Source: Pseudomonas sp. ML2-2023-3
GTDB taxonomy: Bacteria > Pseudomonadota > Gammaproteobacteria > Pseudomonadales > Pseudomonadaceae
DNA length: 64,000 nucleotides
Direction of reading: 5' to 3'
Assembly (NCBI RefSeq): GCF_037055275.1
Contig: NZ_CP146343.1
Span: 2,700,501-2,764,500, forward strand
In this document: in pieces, positions 54,659 through 64,000 of the stretch
Layout of the letters: each line of letters begins with the position of its first letter
Position numbering within the stretch: the stretch's first letter is position 1
Program-made: the position numbers and the translations under genes
Notes under the pieces: generated by a model
Told to the model about the DNA's origin: nothing
Databases searched by the model: none
What the model saw: the letters and a program-made list of their open reading frames with translations, nothing else

Positions 54659-56026
54659 TTACGCAGCCTCCTGATCAAGCATGAGTTGGGCATGCATGGC
54701 TTCTGCGGCCAGCTTGCCGTGTTGCACGGCCTGTACGGTCAGGTCCTGCCCCAGGGAGGTGCAATCGCCCCCGGCATAGACTCCGGGAATGCTGGTGCGC
54801 AGGTGCTCGTCCACCTCAATCCGGTCGCCCACCCGTTTAAGCTTCTGCGCCAGGGGATCGCCCAGGGCCCCATCATCAAAGGTCTGGCCGATAGCCTTGA
54901 ACACCGCGTCAGCCGCCAGTTCGAAGCTTTCACCGGTACTCACCAGGCGCCCTTCCTCGAGGCGGGTGCGGGCAAGGCGCATACCGCGTACGCGGCCCTG
55001 CTCATCCAGCAACACCTCTTGTGGTTGGGCCCAGGTCATCAGTCGCACTTGATTGGCCTTGGCAATGTCCTGTTCGTGCCCGGTGGCGCCCATGTCTTCG
55101 AGCCCCCGGCGATACACCAGACTGACCTCGCGGGCACCCAGGCGGGCCATCTGCACGGCCATGTCGATCGCGGTATTGCCCGCGCCCAGCACAATGCAAC
55201 GTTCGGCCAGGGGGAGTTGGGTCAGGTCATCGCTTTGGCGCAGCTCGCGGATGTAGTCAGTGGCGGCCAGCAGTCCAGGTGCATCTTCGTTGGGCAGGCC
55301 GAGCAACCGGCTGGCGGCCAGGCCCAACCCCAGAAACACCGAATCAAATTGCTGATGCAGTTCGCTCAAGGTCAGGTTGTCGCCCAGGCGCTGACCGTGG
55401 CGCACCTCGATGCCGCCGATCTGCAAGACGAATTCCACTTCGCGCTGGGCGAAGTCATCCACCAGTTTGTACTTGGCAATCCCGTACTCATTGAGCCCGC
55501 CGGATTTTTCCCGAGCTTCGAAAATCACCACCTCATGGCCGTGCAGCGCCAGGCGATGGGCGCAGGCCAGACCGGCTGGGCCTGCACCGACCACGGCGAT
55601 GCGCTTGCCCGTGGGTGCAGCCCGCGTGAAGGGGTGCTCGCTGAACTGCCCGTTGTCGACCGCATAACGCTGTAACAAACCGATCAGCACCGGGGCGCAT
55701 TCCTGGCTGTTATTGCGCACGCAGGCTTGCTGGCACAGCACCTCGGTAGGGCAAACCCGGGCACAACTGCCGCCGAGGATGTTGGCCGAGAGAATCTTCT
55801 GCGCAGCACCCTGGACGTTTTCCTGCTGGATGTTGCGAATAAACGACGGGATATCGATGTCGCTGGGGCACGCATTGACACAGGGTGCGTCGTAGCAATA
55901 CAGGCAGCGCGAGCTCTCCAGTATGGCTTGGCGGGCACTCAGGGGGGGCGCCAGATCGGTAAAGTGACTCGCCAGCACCTGCGCATTTTCATGGGGGTGC
56001 GGTAAATGATTCAGGGACTTGATCAC
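54659..56026 (-). CDS. preT: NAD-dependent dihydropyrimidine dehydrogenase, flavoprotein subunit PreT
   Basis: About 455 residues, similar to the small chain of glutamate synthase: N-terminal Fe-S cysteines (CLYCYDAPCVNACP and CARVCPTEVLCQQAC), the FAD motif VVGAGPAGLACAHRLA and the NAD motif VLGAGNTAIDMAVQMARLG, ending GGDCTSLGQDLTVQAVQHGK. It passes electrons from NADH to PreA. The frame continues to an ATG at 56083; GTG at 56026 with GTGAGGCAA before it matches homologue N-termini better. Confidence 0.9.
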   Translation of the reverse strand: MIKSLNHLPHPHENAQVLASHFTDLAPPLSARQAILESSRCLYCYDAPCVNACPSDIDIPSFIRNIQQENVQGAAQKILSANILGGSCARVCPTEVLCQQACVRNNSQECAPVLIGLLQRYAVDNGQFSEHPFTRAAPTGKRIAVVGAGPAGLACAHRLALHGHEVVIFEAREKSGGLNEYGIAKYKLVDDFAQREVEFVLQIGGIEVRHGQRLGDNLTLSELHQQFDSVFLGLGLAASRLLGLPNEDAPGLLAATDYIRELRQSDDLTQLPLAERCIVLGAGNTAIDMAVQMARLGAREVSLVYRRGLEDMGATGHEQDIAKANQVRLMTWAQPQEVLLDEQGRVRGMRLARTRLEEGRLVSTGESFELAADAVFKAIGQTFDDGALGDPLAQKLKRVGDRIEVDEHLRTSIPGVYAGGDCTSLGQDLTVQAVQHGKLAAEAMHAQLMLDQEAA

Positions 56027-56084
56027 GGTGATTGCCTCACGGTTGTGGGGGGCGTCCTGCCTCTGTCGGGCAGTGGTTTGCAAC

Positions 56085-58143
<2,059 letters not shown>

Positions 58144-59631
58144 ATGCAACCGAGCAGATCCCGAGTCACCGAACGTAACGGTTTGTACGAATTGGACGCT
58201 GGTCCTGAGGTCCTCGATAGCCCCCGGTACAACCACGATATTGCCCCCACCAAAGTTCACGAACGCACCTGGAACAAATGGCATATCACGGCCTTGTGGG
58301 TCGGTATGTCCATTTGTGTACCCACTTACACCTTGGGCGGGGTACTGACCGCCTACTTCGGACTTTCGGTCGGCGAGGCGCTGCTGGCGATTTTGCTGGC
58401 CAATATCGTGGTGCTGATCCCGCTGACCCTCAACGCGTTTGCGGGCACCAAGTACGGCATTCCCTTTCCTGTTTTACTGCGGTCTTCCTTCGGCATCATC
58501 GGCTCAAACGTCCCCTGCCTGATCCGTGCCCTGGTGGCCTGCGGCTGGTTCGGTATCCAGACGCTGTTTGGCGGCCTGGCGATTCACCTGTTTCTGGGCT
58601 CTGTGTTCGAGGGCTGGAAAAGCCTGGGCGGCACCGGAGAAGTCATCGGCTTTATGGTGTTCTGGGCACTGAACCTGTGGGTGGTATTGCGCGGTGCCGA
58701 GTCGATCAAATGGCTTGAAACCCTGTCTGCTCCCTTGCTGGTACTGGTCGGCCTGGGCCTCCTGGTGTGGGCATTGCCCAATGTGTCGATGACCGAACTG
58801 CTGGCCCAGCCACCCAAGCGTCCCGAAGGCGCCAGCGTGTATGGCTACTTCTTTGCCGGTTTGACCGCGATGGTCGGATTCTGGGCCACCTTGTCCCTGA
58901 ACATTCCTGACTTCAGCCGCTACGCAAAAAGCCAGAAGGACCAGATACAGGGGCAGATTTTTGGCCTGCCGCTGACCATGTTCCTGTTTGCGGCCCTGGG
59001 TGTGGTGATGACCGCCGCGTCGGAAAAACTGGTGGGTGTCACGGTGTCCGATCCGGTCAGCCTGATCGGTCATATTCAAAGCCCGGGCTGGGTGGCGCTG
59101 GCGATGGCGCTGATCATCATCGCAACCCTGTCGACCAATACCGCCGCCAACATCGTGTCGCCTACCAATGACTTCCAGAACATAGCGCCCAAGCTGATCA
59201 ACCGCACCAAGGCGGTGATGCTGACCGGCCTCGTGGGGCTTGCGCTGATGGCCCACGAACTGCTCAAAAAACTGGGTTTGCTGGTGTCGGATGTGAGCCT
59301 GGAAACCGTGTACTCCAACTGGCTGCTGGGCTACTCCAGCCTGCTGGGGCCGATTGCCGGGATCATGGTGGTCGACTATTTCATTATCCGTCGGCAAAAA
59401 CTCGATCTTGCAGGGCTTTACCAGGACGGGGTGTACCCGGCGTGGCACTGGAACGGCTTTATCGCGTTTGGCGTGCCGGTGGTGCTGACCTTGCTGTCGT
59501 TGGGTAGCAGCGCCTTCAGCTGGTTCTACGACTTTGGCTGGTTCACCGGGTCATTGCTCGGCGCCGGCATTTATTACGGGCTGCATCGCTTGGGCAGCCA
59601 GCAAACAGAGACCGTCAAAGGCACGGTTTAA
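58144..59631 (+). CDS. NCS1 family nucleobase:cation symporter
   Basis: 495 residues with about 12 membrane helices. NCS1 hallmarks: the start YNHDIAPTKVHERTWNKWHI, VGMSICVPTYTLGGVL, ALVACGWFGIQTLFGG, SLNIPDFSRYAKSQKDQ and STNTAANIVSPTNDF. Probably imports uracil, dihydrouracil, hydantoin or allantoin. Its place between the dihydropyrimidinase and the amidohydrolase genes points to pyrimidines. Confidence 0.9.
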   Translation: MQPSRSRVTERNGLYELDAGPEVLDSPRYNHDIAPTKVHERTWNKWHITALWVGMSICVPTYTLGGVLTAYFGLSVGEALLAILLANIVVLIPLTLNAFAGTKYGIPFPVLLRSSFGIIGSNVPCLIRALVACGWFGIQTLFGGLAIHLFLGSVFEGWKSLGGTGEVIGFMVFWALNLWVVLRGAESIKWLETLSAPLLVLVGLGLLVWALPNVSMTELLAQPPKRPEGASVYGYFFAGLTAMVGFWATLSLNIPDFSRYAKSQKDQIQGQIFGLPLTMFLFAALGVVMTAASEKLVGVTVSDPVSLIGHIQSPGWVALAMALIIIATLSTNTAANIVSPTNDFQNIAPKLINRTKAVMLTGLVGLALMAHELLKKLGLLVSDVSLETVYSNWLLGYSSLLGPIAGIMVVDYFIIRRQKLDLAGLYQDGVYPAWHWNGFIAFGVPVVLTLLSLGSSAFSWFYDFGWFTGSLLGAGIYYGLHRLGSQQTETVKGTV

Positions 59632-59666
59632 AAACGACTCTTATAAAACTGCCTGGGGAAAACACC

Positions 59667-60926
59667 ATGAACGCATCGCACGACCTTCAGCAGCAACCCT
59701 TGCAATCGATCAACGGCGACCGCCTGTGGGCTTCGCTGATGGAAATGGCACAGCTTGGCGCTACGGTAAAAGGCGGCGTGTGTCGCCTGGCCCTGACTGA
59801 CCTGGACCGTCAGGCACGTGACCTGTTCGTTCGCTGGTGCGAAGACGCGGGCTGCACCGTCAGCGTGGATGGGGTGGGCAATATTTTTGCCCGCCGCCCC
59901 GGCCTCAATCCCGACTTGCCGCCCGTGATGACCGGCAGCCATATCGACACCCAACCCACGGGTGGCAAGTTCGACGGCTGCTTCGGCGTACTTGCCGGGG
60001 TAGAAGTGATGCGAACGCTCAACGACCTCAATATCCAGACCCAGGCCCCCTTGGAGGTCGTGGTCTGGACCAACGAAGAAGGCTCGCGTTTTGCGCCGTG
60101 CATGATGGGTTCGGGGGTCTTTGCAGAGAAATTCACCCTTGAAGAAACCCTGGCCAAAACCGATGCCCAGGGAGTGACCGTCGGCGAAGCCTTGACTGCC
60201 ATTGGTTATGCGGGCAGCCGCAAAGTCAGCGGTCATCCGGTGGGGGCTTACTTCGAAGCCCATATCGAGCAGGGTCCGATTCTTGAGGACGAGCGCAAAA
60301 CCATTGGTGTAGTGCTGGGCGCCCTGGGGCAGAAATGGTTCGACCTCAACCTGCGCGGCGTCGAGGCCCACGCCGGGCCGACCCCCATGCACTTGCGTAA
60401 AGACGCACTGGTCGGTGCGGCTGCCGTGGTTGCAGCGGTCAATCACGCCGCTCTTGGCCATCAACCCCACGCCTGCGGCACGGTAGGCTGCCTGCAGGCA
60501 TACCCGGGATCGCGAAACGTGATCCCCGGAGAAGTGCGCATGACCCTGGACTTCAGGCATCTGCTGCCTGAGCGACTGGACTCGATGATTGAACAGGTTC
60601 GCGGGGTGATTGAAGCCACGTGCCAGCAACATGGCCTGAGCTTCGAGCTCACCCCTACGGCGGATTTCCCGCCGCTGTACTTCAACCCTGATTGCGTCAA
60701 CGCCGTGCGTGAGGCGGCCAACGAACTGGGCTTGTCCAACATGGATATTGTCAGTGGGGCAGGGCATGACGCCATATTCCTTGCCGAACTTGGGCCAGCG
60801 GGCATGATTTTTGTGCCATGCGAAGGTGGCATCAGCCACAACGAAATCGAAAACGCCGACCCCGGGGATCTGGCAGCGGGGTGCGCGGTCCTGCTTAAAG
60901 CCATGTTGGCGGCTTCGAACAAATAG
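59667..60926 (+). CDS. Zn-dependent hydrolase, likely N-carbamoyl-beta-alanine amidohydrolase
   Basis: 419 residues of the M20-like amidase/hydantoinase-carbamoylase family. Metal ligands: His of TGSHIDTQPTGGKFDG, Asp of the same stretch, and the Glu pair of VVWTNEEGSRF. The pathway context (third step, giving beta-alanine, CO2 and ammonia) favours beta-ureidopropionase over allantoate amidohydrolase, though sequence alone cannot decide. It lies 35 bp after the transporter gene. Confidence 0.86.
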   Translation: MNASHDLQQQPLQSINGDRLWASLMEMAQLGATVKGGVCRLALTDLDRQARDLFVRWCEDAGCTVSVDGVGNIFARRPGLNPDLPPVMTGSHIDTQPTGGKFDGCFGVLAGVEVMRTLNDLNIQTQAPLEVVVWTNEEGSRFAPCMMGSGVFAEKFTLEETLAKTDAQGVTVGEALTAIGYAGSRKVSGHPVGAYFEAHIEQGPILEDERKTIGVVLGALGQKWFDLNLRGVEAHAGPTPMHLRKDALVGAAAVVAAVNHAALGHQPHACGTVGCLQAYPGSRNVIPGEVRMTLDFRHLLPERLDSMIEQVRGVIEATCQQHGLSFELTPTADFPPLYFNPDCVNAVREAANELGLSNMDIVSGAGHDAIFLAELGPAGMIFVPCEGGISHNEIENADPGDLAAGCAVLLKAMLAASNK

Positions 60927-60931
60927 TTTTT

Positions 60932-61051
60932 TGTAGTCGCTGAGGAGCGTAGCGAGGCTGCGACGGGTTGCGCAGCAACCCTTTTCCTTGACCAAAAGAG
61001 AAGGCCCTGCGGCCCTTGTCGCAGCGGCTTGGTTTCGTCGTCAGCTGCTAC
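60932..61051. repeat. Repeat of the TGTAGTCGCTG family (GAGGAGCGTAGC variant)
   Basis: TGTAGTCGCTGAGGAGCGTA leads into AGGCTGCGAC, then a central hairpin, and a degenerate right arm ends about 61051. A second copy of the same arrangement lies at 63395-63485 on the other side of the group II intron, with matching internal text such as CCTTGACCAAAAG and GAAGGCCCTGCGG. Confidence 0.82.
60965..60985 (+). terminator. Intrinsic terminator after the amidohydrolase gene
   Basis: GGGTTGC-GCA-GCAACCC forms a 7-bp stem followed at once by TTTT. It lies inside the repeat and 38 bp past the stop codon, so the repeat seems to provide the terminator for the NCS1-amidohydrolase transcript. Confidence 0.62.
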
Positions 61052-61150
61052 GGATCGCGAGTAGCACCCACCAGGCCGGTCGGCCGCCTCGGTGCGCAAT
61101 CTTCGAGGGGCAAGCCTTTTTGGGTGCATTTTCGCGTCTGGAACAAGTGC

Positions 61151-61302
61151 TTCGCCGTAAGGGCGAACCCCGTAGAAAGTCGTGACACATCGAATGGATA
61201 TGTACTCGGCATAGGTGTGGGGCATCGCAAAACAACTGGCACACGGGGTACATATCCGGCATTCGCGGTTAACTGAAATGATGGTTTCGCCCTTACGGCG
61301 AG
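61151..61302. repeat. Pseudomonas repeat element bounded by TTCGCCGTAAGGGCGAA
   Basis: TTCGCCGTAAGGGCGAA at 61151 recurs in reverse as TTCGCCCTTACGGCGA at 61286. Between them, GGATATGTACTC and GGGTACATATCC are also inverted. It continues after the intron, at 63140, with TTGTCAAACAGCCACAAAAG; together they resemble a longer sequence I recall as frequent in Pseudomonas genomes. Confidence 0.65.
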
Positions 61303-61308
61303 GCCCTT

Positions 61309-63139
61309 GTGCGCCCAGCATGGGCGCCATCCTAGAGGTGAAAGTCCTCTCTTGAGCTGGCCACAGCGAATGAAGCGAAGCGCAACTGCATGAGGGTGAC
61401 CAAGTGTGGGAAGGAAGCGTGGAGCATAAACCGCGAGCCGAGGTACACAAACCGCATCTGAGGCATCTCTGGTCAGGGCGAGCAGGCAAGTGACTGCGAA
61501 GCTCTTGTGGCCAAAGCACCGGGGATGTAAATGCGGCGGTTGTGCGGTGAAGGATGGCGTTCTTACCTGGGGAGATCTCGCCTCATGCCTGAAAGGGCGA
61601 CGGCGCAAGCCGGAGCGAGAAGTCAGCAGAGGCCGTAGTAGCTGCGTTGCAGTGAAGGGCCAAACGAGAAGGAGTGAGGTTCACCATGGCGATACAGCAG
61701 GCCTTGCATCAGATGCCCGGGAAACCGGGGCGGGACGGAGCTGCGACGGGTGAAACCCGACGCGAAGCGTCCAGCGATGAAGCCGGCGGTCCGCGTCATG
61801 ACCCGAACCACATGGGGTCAGGACTTCTGCAAGAAGCCCTGACCAGAGAAAACCTGCAATTAGCGCTCAAGCGAGTCCGGTCAAATAAAGGTGCTGCGGG
61901 CGTCGACGGTCTTGGGATCGATGAGACGGTCGAGCATCTGTTAACGGCCTGGCCCGTGATACGGGCGCAGTTGCTGGCGGGAACGTACCGGCCAAGTCCG
62001 GTGCGTAGAGTTCTGATTCCCAAACCCGACGGAGGCGAGCGCAAGCTGGGCATCCCAACGGTGACGGACAGATTGATTCAACAGGCGCTATTACAAGTTT
62101 TGCAGCCTCTGTTGGACCCGGTATTCAGTGATCATAGCTATGGTTTTCGTCCCGGTCGCAGCGCTCATCAAGCGGTATTGGCAGCGCAGCAATATATTGA
62201 TTCGGGGCGGGACACTGTGGTGGACGTTGATCTGGAGCAGTTCTTTGATCGCGTTGATCATGACCTGTTGATCGCTCGACTGAGCAGAAGGGTAACCGAC
62301 CGAGGCGTTCTGCGTCTGGTCCGGGCCTACCTGAACAGCGGGACGTTGATCGACGGCATAGTGGTAGCCAGTAAACGAGGGACGCCGCAAGGCGGCCCAC
62401 TCTCACCATTACTGGCCAATGTATTGCTGGACGAGGTGGACAAGGAGCTGGAGCGACGAGGCCATTGCTTCGTCAGGTACGCGGACGATGCGAACGTTTA
62501 CGTACGCAGCCTGAAGGCCGGTCAACGGGTAATGGCAGTGCTCCGTCGCCTTTATGATCGACTTAGACTGCAAGTGAACGAGAGCAAGAGTGCGATTGCC
62601 AGTGCGTTTGGCCGCAAGTTTCTGGGCTACGGCTTTTGGCTGTCTGCTCAAGGCGAGGTCAAACGCTGGGTGGCAAGCAAAGCGCTACAGGCGTTCAAAA
62701 GCCGCATCCGTCAGCTGACTTCTCGTAATGGAGGACGAAGCATGTCGCAGGTGGTGGAAGGTCTGAGACTGTACCTGCTGGGTTGGAAAGCGTACTTCGG
62801 TTTATCGCAAACGCCTCGCCTCTGGCACCGGTTCGATGAATGGATCCGCCGACGACTCAGGGCTATCCAGCTCAAACAATGGAGAACCGGAAGGAGGACG
62901 TACCGTGAGCTACGCAAACTTGGAGCAGGACCTGACTTGGCAGCGGCGATAGCCAGCAACAGCCACAGGTTCTGGCACAACAGTGTCGGTCTGATCCATG
63001 GAGTGCTTACGGTGGCGTGGTCCGACCGGTTGGGTCTACCTCGACTCTGCTGACCTCAACTTCTCGAACCGCCCGGTGCGGACCCGCATGCCGGGTGGTG
63101 TGGCAGGGGCGCGGCCAGATGGCCGTCCCCTATGCCGAT
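61309..63139 (+). mobile_element. Group II intron (class C-like) with encoded reverse transcriptase
   Basis: The left end GTGCGCCCAGCATGGGC matches the GUGCG start of bacterial group II introns. The right end carries domain V (63068-63101, beginning ACCGCCCGGTGCGGACCC, with a CGC-type triad) and domain VI, ending CCTATGCCGAT. A small hairpin TCGCC-CTTAC-GGCGA sits seven bases before the left boundary, as in class C introns that insert after stem-loops. Removing it joins GGCGAGGCCCTT to TTGTCAAACAGCC. Boundaries are inferred to within a base or two. Confidence 0.85.
61686..63053 (+). CDS. ltrA: Group II intron reverse transcriptase/maturase
   Basis: About 455 residues. Reverse transcriptase blocks are in order: RVLIPKPDGGERKLGIPTV, DVDLEQFFDRVDHDLL, GTPQGGPLSPLLANV and the catalytic FVRYADDANVY; an X/maturase domain follows (LYLLGWKAYFGL). 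There is no HNH endonuclease domain, as expected for class C. ATG at 61686 follows AGAAGGAG; an in-frame GTG at 61674 is less likely. It helps splicing and retrohoming of its intron. Confidence 0.93.
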   Translation: MAIQQALHQMPGKPGRDGAATGETRREASSDEAGGPRHDPNHMGSGLLQEALTRENLQLALKRVRSNKGAAGVDGLGIDETVEHLLTAWPVIRAQLLAGTYRPSPVRRVLIPKPDGGERKLGIPTVTDRLIQQALLQVLQPLLDPVFSDHSYGFRPGRSAHQAVLAAQQYIDSGRDTVVDVDLEQFFDRVDHDLLIARLSRRVTDRGVLRLVRAYLNSGTLIDGIVVASKRGTPQGGPLSPLLANVLLDEVDKELERRGHCFVRYADDANVYVRSLKAGQRVMAVLRRLYDRLRLQVNESKSAIASAFGRKFLGYGFWLSAQGEVKRWVASKALQAFKSRIRQLTSRNGGRSMSQVVEGLRLYLLGWKAYFGLSQTPRLWHRFDEWIRRRLRAIQLKQWRTGRRTYRELRKLGAGPDLAAAIASNSHRFWHNSVGLIHGVLTVAWSDRLGLPRLC

Positions 63140-63394
63140 TTGTCAAACAGCCACAAAAGGAACCAAAAAGGCCTTGCCCTGGCGTACGGCCCTCGCTGCG
63201 CTCAGGTTCCCTCGTTCCGGCCCCGCTCCGTGGGCCCGCCGTGACGGGCCATCCATGGCCCAACACGGCTCTCCCGGCATCCATGCCGGTCGACCCACTA
63301 CGCAGCACCTCCTCTCGGCCTCCCGAGGGGCGGGTAGATCAAAATCCCGCCGAGGCGGCCGACCTGTTTGGTGCGCATCTACTGCGCCATCTTG
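63140..63394. repeat. Right part of the intron-split repeat, with ATCCAT palindromes
   Basis: Noncoding, starting TTGTCAAACAGCCACAAAAG. It contains two perfect palindrome-like hairpins with the same core: GGGCCATCCATGGCCC (63246-63261) and CCGGCATCCATGCCGG (63274-63289). Open frames across it show no recognisable protein. Confidence 0.65.
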
Positions 63395-63485
63395 TGTAGC
63401 CGCTCAGGAGCGTAGCGAGGCTGCGACGGGTTGCGCAGAACCCTTCTCCTTGACCAAAAGCGAAGGCCCTGCGGCAGCGGTTACA
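63395..63485. repeat. Second copy of the GAGGAGCGTAGC repeat variant
   Basis: TGTAGCCGCTCAGGAGCGTA followed by GCGAGGCTGCGACGGGTTGC matches 60932-60975 closely; the right end GCAGCGGTTACA is complementary to the left arm with mismatches. Its central hairpin has lost bases (GGGTTGCGCAGAACCC), so it is a poorer terminator than the first copy. Confidence 0.8.
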
Positions 63486-63556
63486 GGTTTGGTGATGACT
63501 GATCCCAATCACCCGGTTGAGGGCAACTGTTTGGGTGTGCTCGGCAGTTTCTGTTA

Positions 63557-64000
63557 GGGAAACTCTGAAAAAGACTTCCATCTCTGGTGAAATACACGCC
63601 TCACACGAACTGAACGGCTGAGCCCCGATGAAACAGATGTCCTTCGCCGATGCCGAGTACGCCGGCAAACGTAAGCAGACCCGCCGCGAGCGTTTCCTGA
63701 TCGAGATGGATCAGGTCGTGCCCTGGAAGGGTTTGATTGCCTTGATCGAGCCGCATTATCCGAAGGGCGACGGTGGTCGTCCGGCGTATCCGTTGATGGC
63801 CATGCTGCGGGTTCATCTGATGCAGAACTGGTTCGGCTACAGCGATCCGGCGATGGAAGAAGCACTTTACGAGACGACGATTTTGCGCCAGTTTTCGGGG
63901 CTGCATCTGGATCGGATTCCTGACGAAACCACGATCCTTAACTTCCGACGTCTGTTGGAAAAACATGAGCTGGCCGGCGGGATTTTGCAGGTCATCAACG
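63557..64000 (+). mobile_element. Left end of an IS5-family insertion sequence (cut by window edge)
   Basis: The transposase at 63628 is preceded by about 70 bp that begin GGGAAACTCTGAAAAAG, a plausible left terminal inverted repeat. TTAG at 63554-63557 fits the YTAR target of IS5 elements. The right end is outside the window, so the inverted repeat and duplication cannot be confirmed. Confidence 0.7.
63628..64000 (+). CDS. IS5 family transposase, N-terminal part
   Basis: 124 codons are visible: MKQMSFADAEYAGKRKQTRR, PHYPKGDGGRPAYPLMAML, QNWFGYSDPAMEEALYETT and DETTILNFRRLLEKHELAGG, all typical of the IS5 subgroup N-terminal domain. The first catalytic Asp and the rest lie beyond the window. 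Start ATG follows a weak ribosome site. Confidence 0.9.
   Translation, partial: MKQMSFADAEYAGKRKQTRRERFLIEMDQVVPWKGLIALIEPHYPKGDGGRPAYPLMAMLRVHLMQNWFGYSDPAMEEALYETTILRQFSGLHLDRIPDETTILNFRRLLEKHELAGGILQVIN

Overview
The window reads as a stretch of a Pseudomonas chromosome, most likely from the fluorescens lineage. The support is the wss-type acetylated-cellulose operon, the tricarballylate (tcu) cluster, sfnB, a methionine gamma-lyase/Lrp pair very close to the mdeAR type of P. putida, an RsmE-like CsrA, the reductive pyrimidine pathway, and Pseudomonas-style REP sequences. All identifications come from reading translated sequence and recalled family knowledge; no database search was run.

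Layout. 1-6.3 kb: end of a GNAT gene, then tcuR-tcuA-tcuB-tcuC on the minus strand (tricarballylate oxidation and uptake), a second GNAT gene, a frameshifted LysR remnant and a small unknown gene. 6.6-9.8 kb: amino-acid-type ABC binding protein and permease with an FMN monooxygenase, but no ATPase. 9.9-12.8 kb: gltP, a glycine-zipper protein and a small unknown gene. 13-27.9 kb: wssA-wssI, a tightly overlapping operon for making, exporting and acetylating cellulose. Its catalytic gene wssB has an in-frame TAG. 27.9-28.6 kb: four tandem copies of a 184-bp unit. 28.6-36.8 kb: a TetR regulator facing two oxidoreductases, an AraC/LysE pair, an XRE-cupin regulator with a glutamine-synthetase-like ligase, an outer-membrane protein and an Ntn hydrolase. 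37-45.5 kb: a semialdehyde dehydrogenase; sfnB-metI-metQ behind a sigma-54 promoter; pcp with two DUF969/DUF979 membrane proteins and a divergent LysR. 45.5-52.6 kb: methionine gamma-lyase and its Lrp regulator, a GH19 lysozyme-like enzyme, DUF3087, ppnN, a YbjQ protein, a DUF1269 protein, csrA and a lipoprotein. 52.6-60.9 kb: pyrimidine catabolism (TetR, preA, preT, dihydropyrimidinase, NCS1 transporter, amidohydrolase). 60.9-64 kb: repeats, a group II intron and the start of an IS5-type element.

Themes. Several loci salvage sulfur or nitrogen: sfnB/metIQ, the monooxygenase cluster, methionine gamma-lyase, pyroglutamyl peptidase and pyrimidine degradation. One family of inverted repeats built on TGTAGTCGCTG recurs at five places, sometimes single and once as a tandem array; it also supplies the stop codon of a TetR gene. 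The observations most worth checking are the amber codon in wssB, the 184-bp array, the sigma-54/enhancer arrangement before sfnB, the two importers without an ATPase, and the intron that splits a larger Pseudomonas repeat. I did not find a system I can defend as wholly new.
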